A stretch of DNA of 49,284 bases from Bacteroidia bacterium (lineage in GTDB: Bacteria > Bacteroidota > Bacteroidia > J057): NCBI GenBank assembly GCA_022760475.1, contig JALEFZ010000018.1:1-49284 (forward strand), in the 5' to 3' direction. The notes below the pieces were generated by a model, which was given only the letters and a program-made list of their open reading frames with translations, was not told where the DNA came from and did no database searches. Every line of letters begins with the position of its first letter. Position 1 is the stretch's first letter. Position numbers and translations under genes: made by a program. Below, one piece after another: positions 9,221 through 17,281 of this stretch.

Positions 9221-10081
9221 TTATCCCTCTTTTTGCCCTCTGGGGTATTCACCTAAAATCATTAATTCATCAACCTGAAAATTGATGGCAGCAATGGCTC
9301 TTTGGTATTGCTCATAATCATCAAACTCAAGATCAACATGAAAAAAGTATTTCCAGGCCTGCCCTACAACAGGAAGGGATTGAATTTTAGTAAGGTTCAT
9401 GCCATGGCCACTAAGCAAAAGTAAAATTTGGGCAAGGCTTCCAACTTCATGCTTATGTACAAATGAAATAGAAGACTTATTAGGATTCTGGACAAACTCA
9501 GCTGTTTGATCCTTCGAAACCACCACCCAAAATCTGGTAAAATTGTGAGGATTGGTTTCAATGTTTTGTCGCAAAGTTTCCAGTCCATAATGCTTAGCGG
9601 CAAGCCTACTGCCAATGGCAGCCAATTCTACAGAGTTACTCTCCTGAACAAAGCGGGCACTAGCAGCCGTATCTTCACTCTCCACCAGGCTTATGTGAGG
9701 AAATGGCTTGAAATATTCCCTGCATTGCTCAATAGCCATCGGGTGAGAATAGACCTTTCTGAGAGACTCCAAACTGGCATTTTCTATAGCCATCAGTTGA
9801 TGCTCAATTCTCAGGTAGATCTCCCCAATGATTCGAAAGTCAGAGTTCCTTAGAAGGGCATAGTTTGGCAGGATAGTACCAGCTAGGGTGTTTTCTATAG
9901 CTACTACCCCTATTGGTGCAATCTTCTGATCAAGAGAATCAAATAATTCCGGAAAGCTCCTACATTCCTCAATCTCGATATCTTGACCAAAAAACTTCCT
10001 GGCAGCAATCTCATGAAACGCACCTTTTATTCCTTGGATAGCAATCCTGGGCTTTGTTTTGGAACTGATTATCTGGCTCAT
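9221..10081 (-). CDS. pheA: Prephenate dehydratase
   Basis: The product is 286 aa from the preferred ATG at 10081 (MSQIISSKTKPRIAIQGIKG). It has a prephenate dehydratase domain with the catalytic TRF motif (NFTRFWVV) and a C-terminal ACT domain (about 205-280, beginning SISFVHKHEVGSLAQIL). The position of the usual ESRP Phe-binding motif reads IQSLP. The enzyme converts prephenate to phenylpyruvate, and the ACT domain normally gives feedback inhibition by Phe. An upstream in-frame ATG at 10123 would add 14 residues, but those codons lie exactly on the attenuator hairpin and T run, so the downstream start is chosen. It is the first structural gene of the operon. Confidence 0.93.
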   Translation of the reverse strand: MSQIISSKTKPRIAIQGIKGAFHEIAARKFFGQDIEIEECRSFPELFDSLDQKIAPIGVVAIENTLAGTILPNYALLRNSDFRIIGEIYLRIEHQLMAIENASLESLRKVYSHPMAIEQCREYFKPFPHISLVESEDTAASARFVQESNSVELAAIGSRLAAKHYGLETLRQNIETNPHNFTRFWVVVSKDQTAEFVQNPNKSSISFVHKHEVGSLAQILLLLSGHGMNLTKIQSLPVVGQAWKYFFHVDLEFDDYEQYQRAIAAINFQVDELMILGEYPRGQKEG

Positions 10082-10085
10082 AGGC

Positions 10086-10116
10086 AAAAAAAATGCGCCC
10101 CAATTACTTGGGACGC
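10086..10116 (-). terminator. Attenuator (intrinsic terminator) in the pheA leader
   Basis: Read on the minus strand, a 9-bp stem (10116-10108 with 10103-10095, one G-U pair) with a GTAA loop is followed by eight consecutive T. It sits 5 bases before the pheA start and after a Phe/Tyr-rich leader peptide. It has no function as an end-of-gene terminator here, so it reads as a regulated attenuator. Confidence 0.85.
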
Positions 10117-10154
10117 CATTCATGTTTTATTTTGTACACACAAGGTATCCCCAA

Positions 10155-10214
10155 TTACTTTTGGAAATAATAAAAGTAAAAGGAGAATTTGTTGTATGTA
10201 GTATTTTTCTTCAT
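10155..10214 (-). CDS. Phe/Tyr-rich leader peptide (19 aa) of the pheA operon attenuator
   Basis: The ORF starts at ATG 10214 and ends at TAA 10157-10155. It encodes MKKNTTYNKFSFYFYYFQK. Phe is at 10, 12, 14 and 17, and Tyr at 7, 13, 15 and 16, so seven of the eight residues 10-17 are aromatic. The stop codon lies in the loop of the first leader hairpin, directly before the antiterminator strand, as in classical phe, trp and his leaders. It precedes pheA, the aminotransferase gene, tyrA and the DAHP synthase/chorismate mutase gene, which together make exactly Phe and Tyr. There is no obvious Shine-Dalgarno, which is usual in this phylum. It is too short for ordinary gene callers. Confidence 0.85.
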   Translation of the reverse strand: MKKNTTYNKFSFYFYYFQK

Positions 10215-10274
10215 TGCGACGCAATTATAAATTATTGAATTGTCAATAACAAATAGGTATCAATATAAATAATG

Positions 10275-10282
10275 CAAAATTA
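10275..10282 (-). promoter_or_regulatory. Candidate Bacteroidota -7 promoter element for the pheA operon
   Basis: Read on the minus strand the site is TAATTTTG, a full match to the Bacteroidota -7 consensus TAnnTTTG. It lies about 60 bases upstream of the leader peptide start, giving a plausible short 5' leader. A TTG lies upstream, but about 24-25 bases away, longer than the usual 19-21, so the -33 element is poor. Confidence 0.35.
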
Positions 10283-10373
10283 TTTAGGAAAATTGAATTA
10301 TTCGCACAACAACTATCAAGGAAAAGCAACTCATAAAATATTGGAACTCAGGCCTAAAGTCTAGAAATACAGA

Positions 10374-10399
10374 GGGGACACTATTTTGATAGTATCCCC
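10374..10399 (-). terminator. Probable hisS terminator hairpin
   Basis: On the minus strand a 10-bp stem (10399-10390 with 10383-10374, one G-U pair) encloses a 6-nt loop about 60 bases after the hisS stop codon. The following tract is only moderately T-rich, so it may be a weak terminator or an mRNA 3'-end stabiliser. Confidence 0.45.
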
Positions 10400-10459
10400 A
10401 ATTGTCAAATTAAAAAAAACCAGATGAATGGCTCTTATCCAAGTCAAGATAGTCACTCT

Positions 10460-11824
10460 TTACTGACGCAGATGACTCAGAATTTCGTCGAGTTCGAGTT
10501 CCTTTTGTTCCCCCGACTTCATATTCTTCAATTTAAATTTGCCTGATTCAGCTTCTTCTGTTCCAATAATCAAGGTATAAGGTACGCCTTTTTTATCTGC
10601 ATAGGAGAATTGTTTTCTCATTTTGGCATTATCCGGGTAGTATTCGGCTGAAATCCCTTCTGACCTAAGCCTCCACAGGGCTTTTAGAGCTGCTTTTTCG
10701 GAGTCTTTGCCAAAATTAACCAGCATAACCTGAACGGGGCTAGCCTCCAACTTATCAAAAAGGCCCAAGGCATCCATCACATCATAAATTCTGTCTGCCC
10801 CAAAGGAAATCCCAACTCCTGAAAGCCCATCCAACCCAAACACTCCTGTAAGATTGGCATACCTTCCACCTCCACAGATGGAGCCCATTTTCACTCCCTC
10901 GGCTTTCACTTCAAATATGGTTCCCGTATAGTAATCAAGGCCTCTGGCGAGTTCTAAATTGAAGTCTAGGCTTCCATTTTTCATTGGAAAGTTGTTCAAT
11001 ATATCGAAAATTTCCCTCATTTCTTCAACTCCCTTCATCCCAATTTCGGAATTGGTCAACTCTTTGGCCAAGAAATCAATCTTCTCTTCATTGGAGCCAT
11101 CGAAAGAAATGATGTCGAATAGCTTCTCAGAAGCCTTTTCATCAATGCCTCTTTCTAAAAGCTCTTTCAGAACTCCTTCCTTGCCTATTTTATCCAACTT
11201 GTCTATGGCTATACAAATGCTTGTCAACTTCTCGGGATACCCCACCACTTCGGCATAACCACTCAGTATTTTTCTGTTGTTAATGAGTATTCTAAATCCA
11301 GGTAGGCCAAGTTTAGTCAATACTTCATCATAAATGCTGACAAATTCTGCCTCGAACAGCAAGGAATCAGATCCTACCACATCTGCATCACATTGATAAA
11401 ACTCCCTGTAACGTCCTCTTTGTGGACGATCTGCCCTCCACACAGGCTGGATCTGGTACCTTTTGAAAGGAAAGGTTAATTTGCTTTGATTCATCACTAC
11501 AAATCGCGCAAAGGGTACTGTTAGGTCATACCTCAAAGCACGATCGCAAATATCAAAACTCAATTTCTGGCTGTCATTCAAATGCTCAGGCTTGGCCTTT
11601 TTCAAGAAATCCCCATTGTTTAGGATCTTGAAAATCAAACGATCACCTTCCTCCCCATACTTTCCTGTCAGTACAGAGAGGTTTTCAAGGGAAGGAGTTT
11701 CAATTGGAGCATATCCATATTTTTTGAATACACTTCTGATGGTATCAAAAATGTACTCTCTCCTGATCATAACCTCGGGAATAAAGTCCCGGGTTCCCTT
11801 TGGAATGGATGGTCTTTGTGCCAT
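10460..11824 (-). CDS. hisS: Histidine--tRNA ligase
   Basis: From the preferred ATG at 11824 the product is 454 aa and starts MAQRPSIPKGTRDFIPEVM, the normal N-terminus of bacterial HisRS. An upstream GTG at 11845 in the same frame lies in a small hairpin and is less likely. Class II synthetase features are present: the motif 2 region RAERP-like segment (WRADRPQRGRYREFYQCDADVVG), the histidine-A box LARGLDYYTGTIFEV and a C-terminal anticodon-binding domain (QVMLVNFG onward). It charges tRNA-His. The gene appears to be transcribed alone, separated from the pheA operon by a hairpin at 10374. Confidence 0.95.
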   Translation of the reverse strand: MAQRPSIPKGTRDFIPEVMIRREYIFDTIRSVFKKYGYAPIETPSLENLSVLTGKYGEEGDRLIFKILNNGDFLKKAKPEHLNDSQKLSFDICDRALRYDLTVPFARFVVMNQSKLTFPFKRYQIQPVWRADRPQRGRYREFYQCDADVVGSDSLLFEAEFVSIYDEVLTKLGLPGFRILINNRKILSGYAEVVGYPEKLTSICIAIDKLDKIGKEGVLKELLERGIDEKASEKLFDIISFDGSNEEKIDFLAKELTNSEIGMKGVEEMREIFDILNNFPMKNGSLDFNLELARGLDYYTGTIFEVKAEGVKMGSICGGGRYANLTGVFGLDGLSGVGISFGADRIYDVMDALGLFDKLEASPVQVMLVNFGKDSEKAALKALWRLRSEGISAEYYPDNAKMRKQFSYADKKGVPYTLIIGTEEAESGKFKLKNMKSGEQKELELDEILSHLRQ

Positions 11825-11955
11825 GAAAATAAATCGAATGTCCACAGGGCCTTGCCCTGGCTTAATTAAAAATTGAGCTCTAAATTAGTTTTTTCTCTTG
11901 GTCTTATATGGAATTTCTGCAAAAAGGTTGGGTAGAAGGATCATCTTGTCGAATC

Positions 11956-12001
11956 AAGGCCAAATTTTGTTGATTTTCATTCAATAGAGTGGCCTTTTTT
12001 T
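11956..12001 (+). terminator. Terminator-like hairpin with no coding gene upstream on its strand
   Basis: A 7-bp stem (11956-11962 with 11990-11996) is followed by seven T on the plus strand. The loop is long (27 nt). The only gene upstream is hisS on the opposite strand, so this could end a short non-coding transcript, act in the 5' leader of the SPFH gene, or be fortuitous. Confidence 0.35.
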
Positions 12002-12022
12002 CAAACCAAAACAGAAATATTG

Positions 12023-12030
12023 TATCTTTC
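12023..12030 (+). promoter_or_regulatory. Candidate -7 promoter element for the SPFH gene
   Basis: TATCTTTC matches seven of the eight positions scored in TAnnTTTG and lies 45 bases before the ATG. No clear TTG is found at the -33 position, so support is limited. Confidence 0.3.
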
Positions 12031-12075
12031 ACATATCTGAATTTTATCACTATCAACCTAATAACAGTATAAATT

Positions 12076-13029
12076 ATGGAAATTGTCGGATTAGTTGGTG
12101 CAGTTGGCTTTCTCTTATTCATGATCCGCGATGGGTGGGTAATTGTGAGACAGCAGCAAGCCGGTGTAATTCAACGCCTGGGTAAATACCAAAAAACCAT
12201 TGGACCCGGTTTTCATTTCAAAATGCCATTCCTGGATAGAGTTGCAGGAAGGGTAAACCTGAAAGTACAACAGCTGGATGTAAACGTTGAAACTAAAACC
12301 AAGGATGATGTATTCGTTCACCTTAAAGTTTCTGTTCAATATTTTGTATTGAAGCAGAAGGTATATGATGCATTCTACGAACTGGAAGACCCCAAAACAC
12401 AGATTACCTCTTACGTATTTGACGTAGTTCGTGCTGAGGTTCCTAAAATGAAGCTTGACGAAGTTTTCGCCAGAAAGGATGATGTGGCTGTCGCCATAAA
12501 GTCTGAGCTTGCAGATGCCATGGAAAGCTATGGATATGGCATCGTAAAAGCCCTTGTAACGGACATTGACCCTGATAAGCAGGTAAAAATGGCCATGAAC
12601 AGGATCAATGCTGCCGAGAGGGAAAAAGTTGCAGCTCAATATGAAGCAGAAGCTGAAAGGATTAAAATTGTAGCCATTGCTCAGGCAGAAGCAGAATCCA
12701 AAAAGTTGCAAGGTCAAGGTATCGCTGACCAGCGTCGTGAGATTGCCAAGGGTCTTGAGGACTCAGTAGAAGCCTTGAATAAGGTGGGTATCAACTCTCA
12801 AGAGGCATCTGCTCTGATCGTTGTAACCCAGCACTACGATACCCTTCAGGCGATGGGAACCAATTCCCGCTCTAATTTGATCCTTCTGCCTAATTCTCCA
12901 TCTAATGCAAGTGATATGATGGGTGAAATGATTACGTCCTTCACTGCAGCTTCCATGATGGGAGATGAAATGTCTAAGGCTAAAGTCGAAGCTCAAAGAG
13001 AAGACATCAAAAAGCGATTAGATAAATAA
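12076..13029 (+). CDS. SPFH/Band 7 (stomatin-like) membrane protein
   Basis: The 317-aa protein has an N-terminal hydrophobic anchor (about 2-18), then an SPFH domain starting at RQQQAGVIQRLGKYQKTIGPGFHFKMPF. A long Ala/Glu/Lys-rich coiled-coil follows (about 175-240, AEREKVAAQYEAEAERIKI), as in stomatins and plant hypersensitive-induced-reaction proteins. The C-terminus (about 270-317) is Met/Ser-rich with charged helices. Such proteins oligomerise into membrane scaffolds or microdomains. No NfeD-type protease partner is adjacent. It is flanked by its own terminator and is probably monocistronic. Confidence 0.85.
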   Translation: MEIVGLVGAVGFLLFMIRDGWVIVRQQQAGVIQRLGKYQKTIGPGFHFKMPFLDRVAGRVNLKVQQLDVNVETKTKDDVFVHLKVSVQYFVLKQKVYDAFYELEDPKTQITSYVFDVVRAEVPKMKLDEVFARKDDVAVAIKSELADAMESYGYGIVKALVTDIDPDKQVKMAMNRINAAEREKVAAQYEAEAERIKIVAIAQAEAESKKLQGQGIADQRREIAKGLEDSVEALNKVGINSQEASALIVVTQHYDTLQAMGTNSRSNLILLPNSPSNASDMMGEMITSFTAASMMGDEMSKAKVEAQREDIKKRLDK

Positions 13030-13053
13030 GACAATTTTTTTCTAGGATCAGAA

Positions 13054-13079
13054 AAGTCCAGCTAGGCTGGGCTTTTTTT
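13054..13079 (+). terminator. Rho-independent terminator after the SPFH gene
   Basis: A 9-bp stem (13054-13062 with 13066-13074, one G-U pair) has a 3-nt loop and a run of seven T. Confidence 0.8.
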
Positions 13080-13181
13080 ATTTTTAAGGCAATCTTTAGC
13101 AGATAATTACCCTTTGGCCTGACTTGCTTGCCTTCCTGAAAAAAACATCGCAGATTAGCCACAAATTAAACTCCACAATAA

Positions 13182-14084
13182 ATGAAACCAACCTTACTTG
13201 TCCTTGCAGCTGGAATGGGAAGTAGATACGGAGGCCTCAAACAAATTGACCAGGTAGGCCCATCAGGTGAAACCATTATCGACTATTCTGTTTATGATGC
13301 CATCCGGGCTGGATTTGGCAAAGTTGTATTTGTCATCCGCAGGGACATCGAAGAAGCCTTCAAAAATGCTTTTGGTAACAAATTCTCAAGCCAAATACAG
13401 GTAGAATATGTCTTCCAGGAACTAGACATGCTCCCGGAAGGCTTCAATAATCCAGAAGGCAGGGTAAAACCTTGGGGAACAGGCCATGCTGTACTAGTGG
13501 CCAAGGACCACATACGCGAACCATTTGCCATGATCAATGCAGATGACTTTTATGGCAAAGAAGGTTTTGAAGTATTGGCTGAATTCCTTCGCAACACAGA
13601 CCCAGCAGGCAATACATTCTCCATCGTGGGATATAAGCTGAACAATACCCTATCAGACCACGGATCGGTAAACCGCGGGGAAATCCACACCAATGAAGAA
13701 GGATACTTGACCTTTATCAGTGAAAGGATCAAAATCAGAAGAGAGGGAGAGAAAGTGGTTTATGAGGAAAATGAAGAACTTTTTAATATAGAGGAGGATG
13801 CCCTTGTATCTATGAACATGATGGGCTTTACACCCAAAGCCTTCGAGTACTTTGAAGAATTTTTCATTTCCTTCCTAAAAGAAAGAGGAACAGAGATGAA
13901 ATCCGAATTCTACGTTCCTACTATGCTTGATAAGGCCATCAAAGAGAAAGGTTCCAATGTAGAAATCCTGACCTCCGATGCGAGTTGGTTTGGAGTTACC
14001 TACAAAGAAGACAAGCAAATGGTGGTAGATAAATTGGCTGAGTTAACTAAGCAAGGAGTCTATCCATCCAACCTTTGGTCATAA
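13182..14084 (+). CDS. Sugar-phosphate nucleotidyltransferase family protein
   Basis: The 300-aa protein begins MKPTLLVLAAGMGSRYGGLKQ, the NTP-transferase signature (G-x-G-x-R with the Lys of the Q-loop), and has MINADDFYG as the metal/sugar-binding Asp segment. The family transfers nucleotidyl groups to sugar phosphates, giving activated sugars for cell-wall or polysaccharide synthesis. The exact sugar cannot be read from the sequence. It lacks the C-terminal left-handed beta-helix of GlmU or GlgC, so it is a single-domain enzyme. The next gene follows after 6 bases, so the two are co-transcribed. Confidence 0.8.
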   Translation: MKPTLLVLAAGMGSRYGGLKQIDQVGPSGETIIDYSVYDAIRAGFGKVVFVIRRDIEEAFKNAFGNKFSSQIQVEYVFQELDMLPEGFNNPEGRVKPWGTGHAVLVAKDHIREPFAMINADDFYGKEGFEVLAEFLRNTDPAGNTFSIVGYKLNNTLSDHGSVNRGEIHTNEEGYLTFISERIKIRREGEKVVYEENEELFNIEEDALVSMNMMGFTPKAFEYFEEFFISFLKERGTEMKSEFYVPTMLDKAIKEKGSNVEILTSDASWFGVTYKEDKQMVVDKLAELTKQGVYPSNLWS

Positions 14085-14090
14085 TCCTCC

Positions 14091-14681
14091 ATGTCTGAAA
14101 TCAGAGAGGACGGAATAAAGAGTTTTCATGCCAAATCTCGTCAGGAATGGCGAGACTGGCTTGAAAACTTTTCTCATTTAGAAAAGGGGCTTTGGTTGGT
14201 CATTTATAAAAAAGATTCTGGAGTGCCTTCTGTTTATTACAATGAAGCGGTAGATGAGGCTTTGTGTTTTGGATGGATCGATAGCAAACCCAATAAGCGG
14301 GACGGGCAATCCTATTACCAATATTTCTCCAAAAGAAACCCCAAGAGCAATTGGAGCAAGGTAAACAAAGACAAAATAGAACGCCTACTCAGGGAAAACC
14401 GCATCGCGGATTCCGGACTTGAAATGATTCGCATCGCCCAAGAAAGCGGTACCTGGAATGCACTGGATGAAGTAGAAGCCTTGATCATTCCCAAAGATCT
14501 TTCTGCAGCCTTTAATCGTTTTCCAGGAGCTTCAGAACATTTCGAGAATTTCCCGAGATCTGTAAAAAGAGGCATCCTCGAATGGATTTTTAATGCCAAA
14601 CGTGCACCCACCAGGGCAAAAAGGATTGAGGAAACGGCCTCCCTTGCTCAGCAAAATATTCGTGCCAATCAATACCGTTAA
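14091..14681 (+). CDS. YdeI/OmpD-associated family protein (PF13376-like)
   Basis: This 196-aa soluble protein matches the YdeI family by its WRDWLENFSHLEKGLWLVIYKKDSG segment, the DEALCFGWIDSKPNKRDGQSYYQYFSKRNPKSNWSKVNKDKI core and the C-terminal basic helix RAPTRAKRIEETA. The family is widespread but poorly characterised; some members have been tied to bacteriocin or peptide resistance. It follows the nucleotidyltransferase gene by 6 bases, implying a shared transcript, although no shared pathway is evident. A weak hairpin follows at 14709. Confidence 0.8.
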   Translation: MSEIREDGIKSFHAKSRQEWRDWLENFSHLEKGLWLVIYKKDSGVPSVYYNEAVDEALCFGWIDSKPNKRDGQSYYQYFSKRNPKSNWSKVNKDKIERLLRENRIADSGLEMIRIAQESGTWNALDEVEALIIPKDLSAAFNRFPGASEHFENFPRSVKRGILEWIFNAKRAPTRAKRIEETASLAQQNIRANQYR

Positions 14682-14708
14682 GCCCTGTAAGACTTGATAT
14701 TCAGGTAG

Positions 14709-14746
14709 AATTAGTCTATATTAAGAATAGATTAATTTATTTTTTC
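14709..14746 (+). terminator. Weak AT-rich hairpin, possible terminator
   Basis: An 11-bp AT-rich inverted repeat (14709-14719 with 14727-14737, one G-U pair) is followed by a T-rich tract. Its low stability makes it a weak terminator at best; it separates the YdeI-like gene from the microprotein gene. Confidence 0.4.
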
Positions 14747-14767
14747 TTCACCTTTAAGACTTCTCGT

Positions 14768-14899
14768 ATGGCTACTACTCTCTTAATTGTCCTACTGGTT
14801 GGAGGAGCAATTTATTTTGCTTTCTGGGCTACCAAAAGAACCCTTGCCGAAGAAACCTCTGGTGCTAAGCGCAAGAAGAAGGGTTCACGCAAAAGATGA
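14768..14899 (+). CDS. Small single-span membrane protein (43 aa), hypothetical
   Basis: The ORF starts at ATG 14768 and ends with TGA 14897-14899. It encodes one hydrophobic segment (MATTLLIVLLVGGAIYFAFW, residues 1-20) followed by a charged tail ending in KRKKKGSRKR. The positive-inside rule predicts a cytoplasmic basic C-terminus. The gene is not recognised by family. Support comes from its coding-like composition, the typical microprotein architecture and a strong terminator starting 28 bases after the stop. No other gene occupies this stretch. Confidence 0.6.
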   Translation: MATTLLIVLLVGGAIYFAFWATKRTLAEETSGAKRKKKGSRKR

Positions 14900-14927
14900 A
14901 CTGCAACAATTGTAGAATTAATAACTG

Positions 14928-14961
14928 AGATGTCTCTTTTTTTAGGGGCATCTTTTGTTTT
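14928..14961 (+). terminator. Rho-independent terminator after the microprotein gene
   Basis: A 9-bp stem (14928-14936 with 14945-14953, two G-U pairs) has an 8-nt T-rich loop and a T-rich tail. Confidence 0.7.
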
Positions 14962-15065
14962 TGGATTCATTTTGGGATGTGTATATCTATCTACAAGTTC
15001 TTTACATAGTTGCTTTTTAAGAAGAAAGTTTTTACTAACTTTATAAGCTGAAATAATTAGACATT

Positions 15066-15551
15066 ATGCCTGAGGTATCGCCGCTGAAAAAGCAGGAAAG
15101 GACTGAAGAGGTAAAAGGTATTTTTTCTGGTTATCTGGACAAAAAGGGCCAGAGGAAAACCCCCGAACGTTTTGCTATCTTGGAAGAGATATACGATCGT
15201 TCGGACCACTTTGATGTTGAATCACTGTATATCCACATGAAAAACAAAAATTACAGGGTAAGCCGTGCTACGGTTTATAACACCCTGGATCTTCTTGTGG
15301 AATGTGATTTGGTAAAACGCCATCAATTTGGATCATCTCAAGCCCTGTATGAAAAATCCTATGGGTATAAACAGCACGACCATATCATCTGCTCAAAATG
15401 CGGAAAGGTACTGGAGTTTTGCGACCCACGGATTGGTGAAATTGAAAAGACAATTGGAGAAATCTTCGATTTCAACATCCATCATCATGCTTTCACGCTA
15501 TTTGGTTCTTGTAAAGATGCTGAATGTGAAGGCAATAGCTCCAACGATTAA
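15066..15551 (+). CDS. Fur-family transcriptional regulator
   Basis: This 161-aa protein has an N-terminal winged helix (about 25-85, with [14 protein letters not shown] and [18 protein letters not shown]) and a C-terminal dimerisation/metal domain. The domain contains [15 protein letters not shown] (C109, C112) and a second pair at C149 and C154, which form the structural zinc site of Fur proteins. HIIC with nearby His residues and HHHAFTLFG fit the regulatory metal site. It could be Fur (iron), Zur or PerR, and sequence alone does not settle which. It is followed after 14 bases by the STAS gene, so the two probably share a transcript. Confidence 0.88.
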   Translation: MPEVSPLKKQERTEEVKGIFSGYLDKKGQRKTPERFAILEEIYDRSDHFDVESLYIHMKNKNYRVSRATVYNTLDLLVECDLVKRHQFGSSQALYEKSYGYKQHDHIICSKCGKVLEFCDPRIGEIEKTIGEIFDFNIHHHAFTLFGSCKDAECEGNSSND

Positions 15552-15565
15552 AATCTTCAGAATTC

Positions 15566-15910
15566 ATGAATTTTACATATAAGGAAGAAGCACCTCAAAC
15601 CGGGACTTACAACCTGAATGGAAACCTGATTGGTGAAAAGGATGGCCTTCCAATAACCGAATCCTTCGCAGAAAAACTGGAAGAGGGAGTAAGATATTTC
15701 GTAATCAACCTCGAGAAGCTACAGCACATCAATAGTGCAGGCCTTGGGGTGCTTATTACCTTGCTTACCAAAGCAAGAAAGAACGACGGAGAAGTTGTAT
15801 TGGCTAATCCCTCCAGCTATATCCAGAACTTATTGGTCATCACCAAGCTGAATTCGATCTTCAAAATATTTGATGACACCGAAACTGCCCTTGGTACCCT
15901 TCAGTCATAA
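15566..15910 (+). CDS. STAS-domain protein (anti-sigma factor antagonist-like)
   Basis: The 114-aa protein consists of a single STAS domain. The conserved phosphorylatable serine (S57) lies in HINSAGLGVLI, followed by the expected KARKNDGEVVLANPS strand-helix. Such proteins act in partner-switching with anti-sigma kinases or as small signalling modules; no kinase or phosphatase partner is encoded nearby. Its position between the Fur-type regulator and purA suggests co-transcription with the regulator. Confidence 0.85.
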   Translation: MNFTYKEEAPQTGTYNLNGNLIGEKDGLPITESFAEKLEEGVRYFVINLEKLQHINSAGLGVLITLLTKARKNDGEVVLANPSSYIQNLLVITKLNSIFKIFDDTETALGTLQS

Positions 15911-15942
15911 TTTTAGACACACCCTTTCATCTCTATCACTAA

Positions 15943-17220
<1,278 letters not shown>

Positions 17221-17281
17221 AAAGGGAACACCCCTTGTGAAAAAGTTTTAATTTGGGAACAAGCATCAGCTTTGTAATCCT

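Larger units (their letters stand above)
10086..10214 (-). promoter_or_regulatory. Phe/Tyr transcription attenuation leader of the pheA operon
   Basis: The transcribed leader contains four pairing segments. Segment 1 (10167-10161, UUUCCAA, the last aromatic codons) can pair with segment 2 (10154-10148, UUGGGGA) around the leader stop codon. Segment 2 can instead pair with segment 3 (10113-10108, UCCCAA), which is the 5' arm of the terminator. Segment 4 is the 3' arm. A 12-nt direct repeat (AAGTAATTGGGG, 10160-10149 and 10109-10098) supplies both the antiterminator and terminator arms. A ribosome stalled on Phe/Tyr codons would cover segment 1 and free segment 2 to block termination. A ribosome reaching the stop would cover segment 2 and allow it. 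The mechanism is inferred from this arrangement. Confidence 0.8.

Noticed and set aside
11908..11973. 21-codon ORF ahead of the orphan terminator, considered as a leader peptide for the SPFH gene.
   Set aside because: It has no runs of a single regulatory amino acid, no competing antiterminator was found, and the downstream gene is not an amino acid biosynthesis gene.
12115..12717. 200-aa minus-strand ORF within the SPFH gene.
   Set aside because: It is fully antisense to a well-supported gene with a clear domain, and its translation has no family features.
12890..13029. Met/Ser-rich C-terminus of the SPFH protein considered as an unusual functional extension.
   Set aside because: Such tails are common in stomatin-like proteins and carry no motif.
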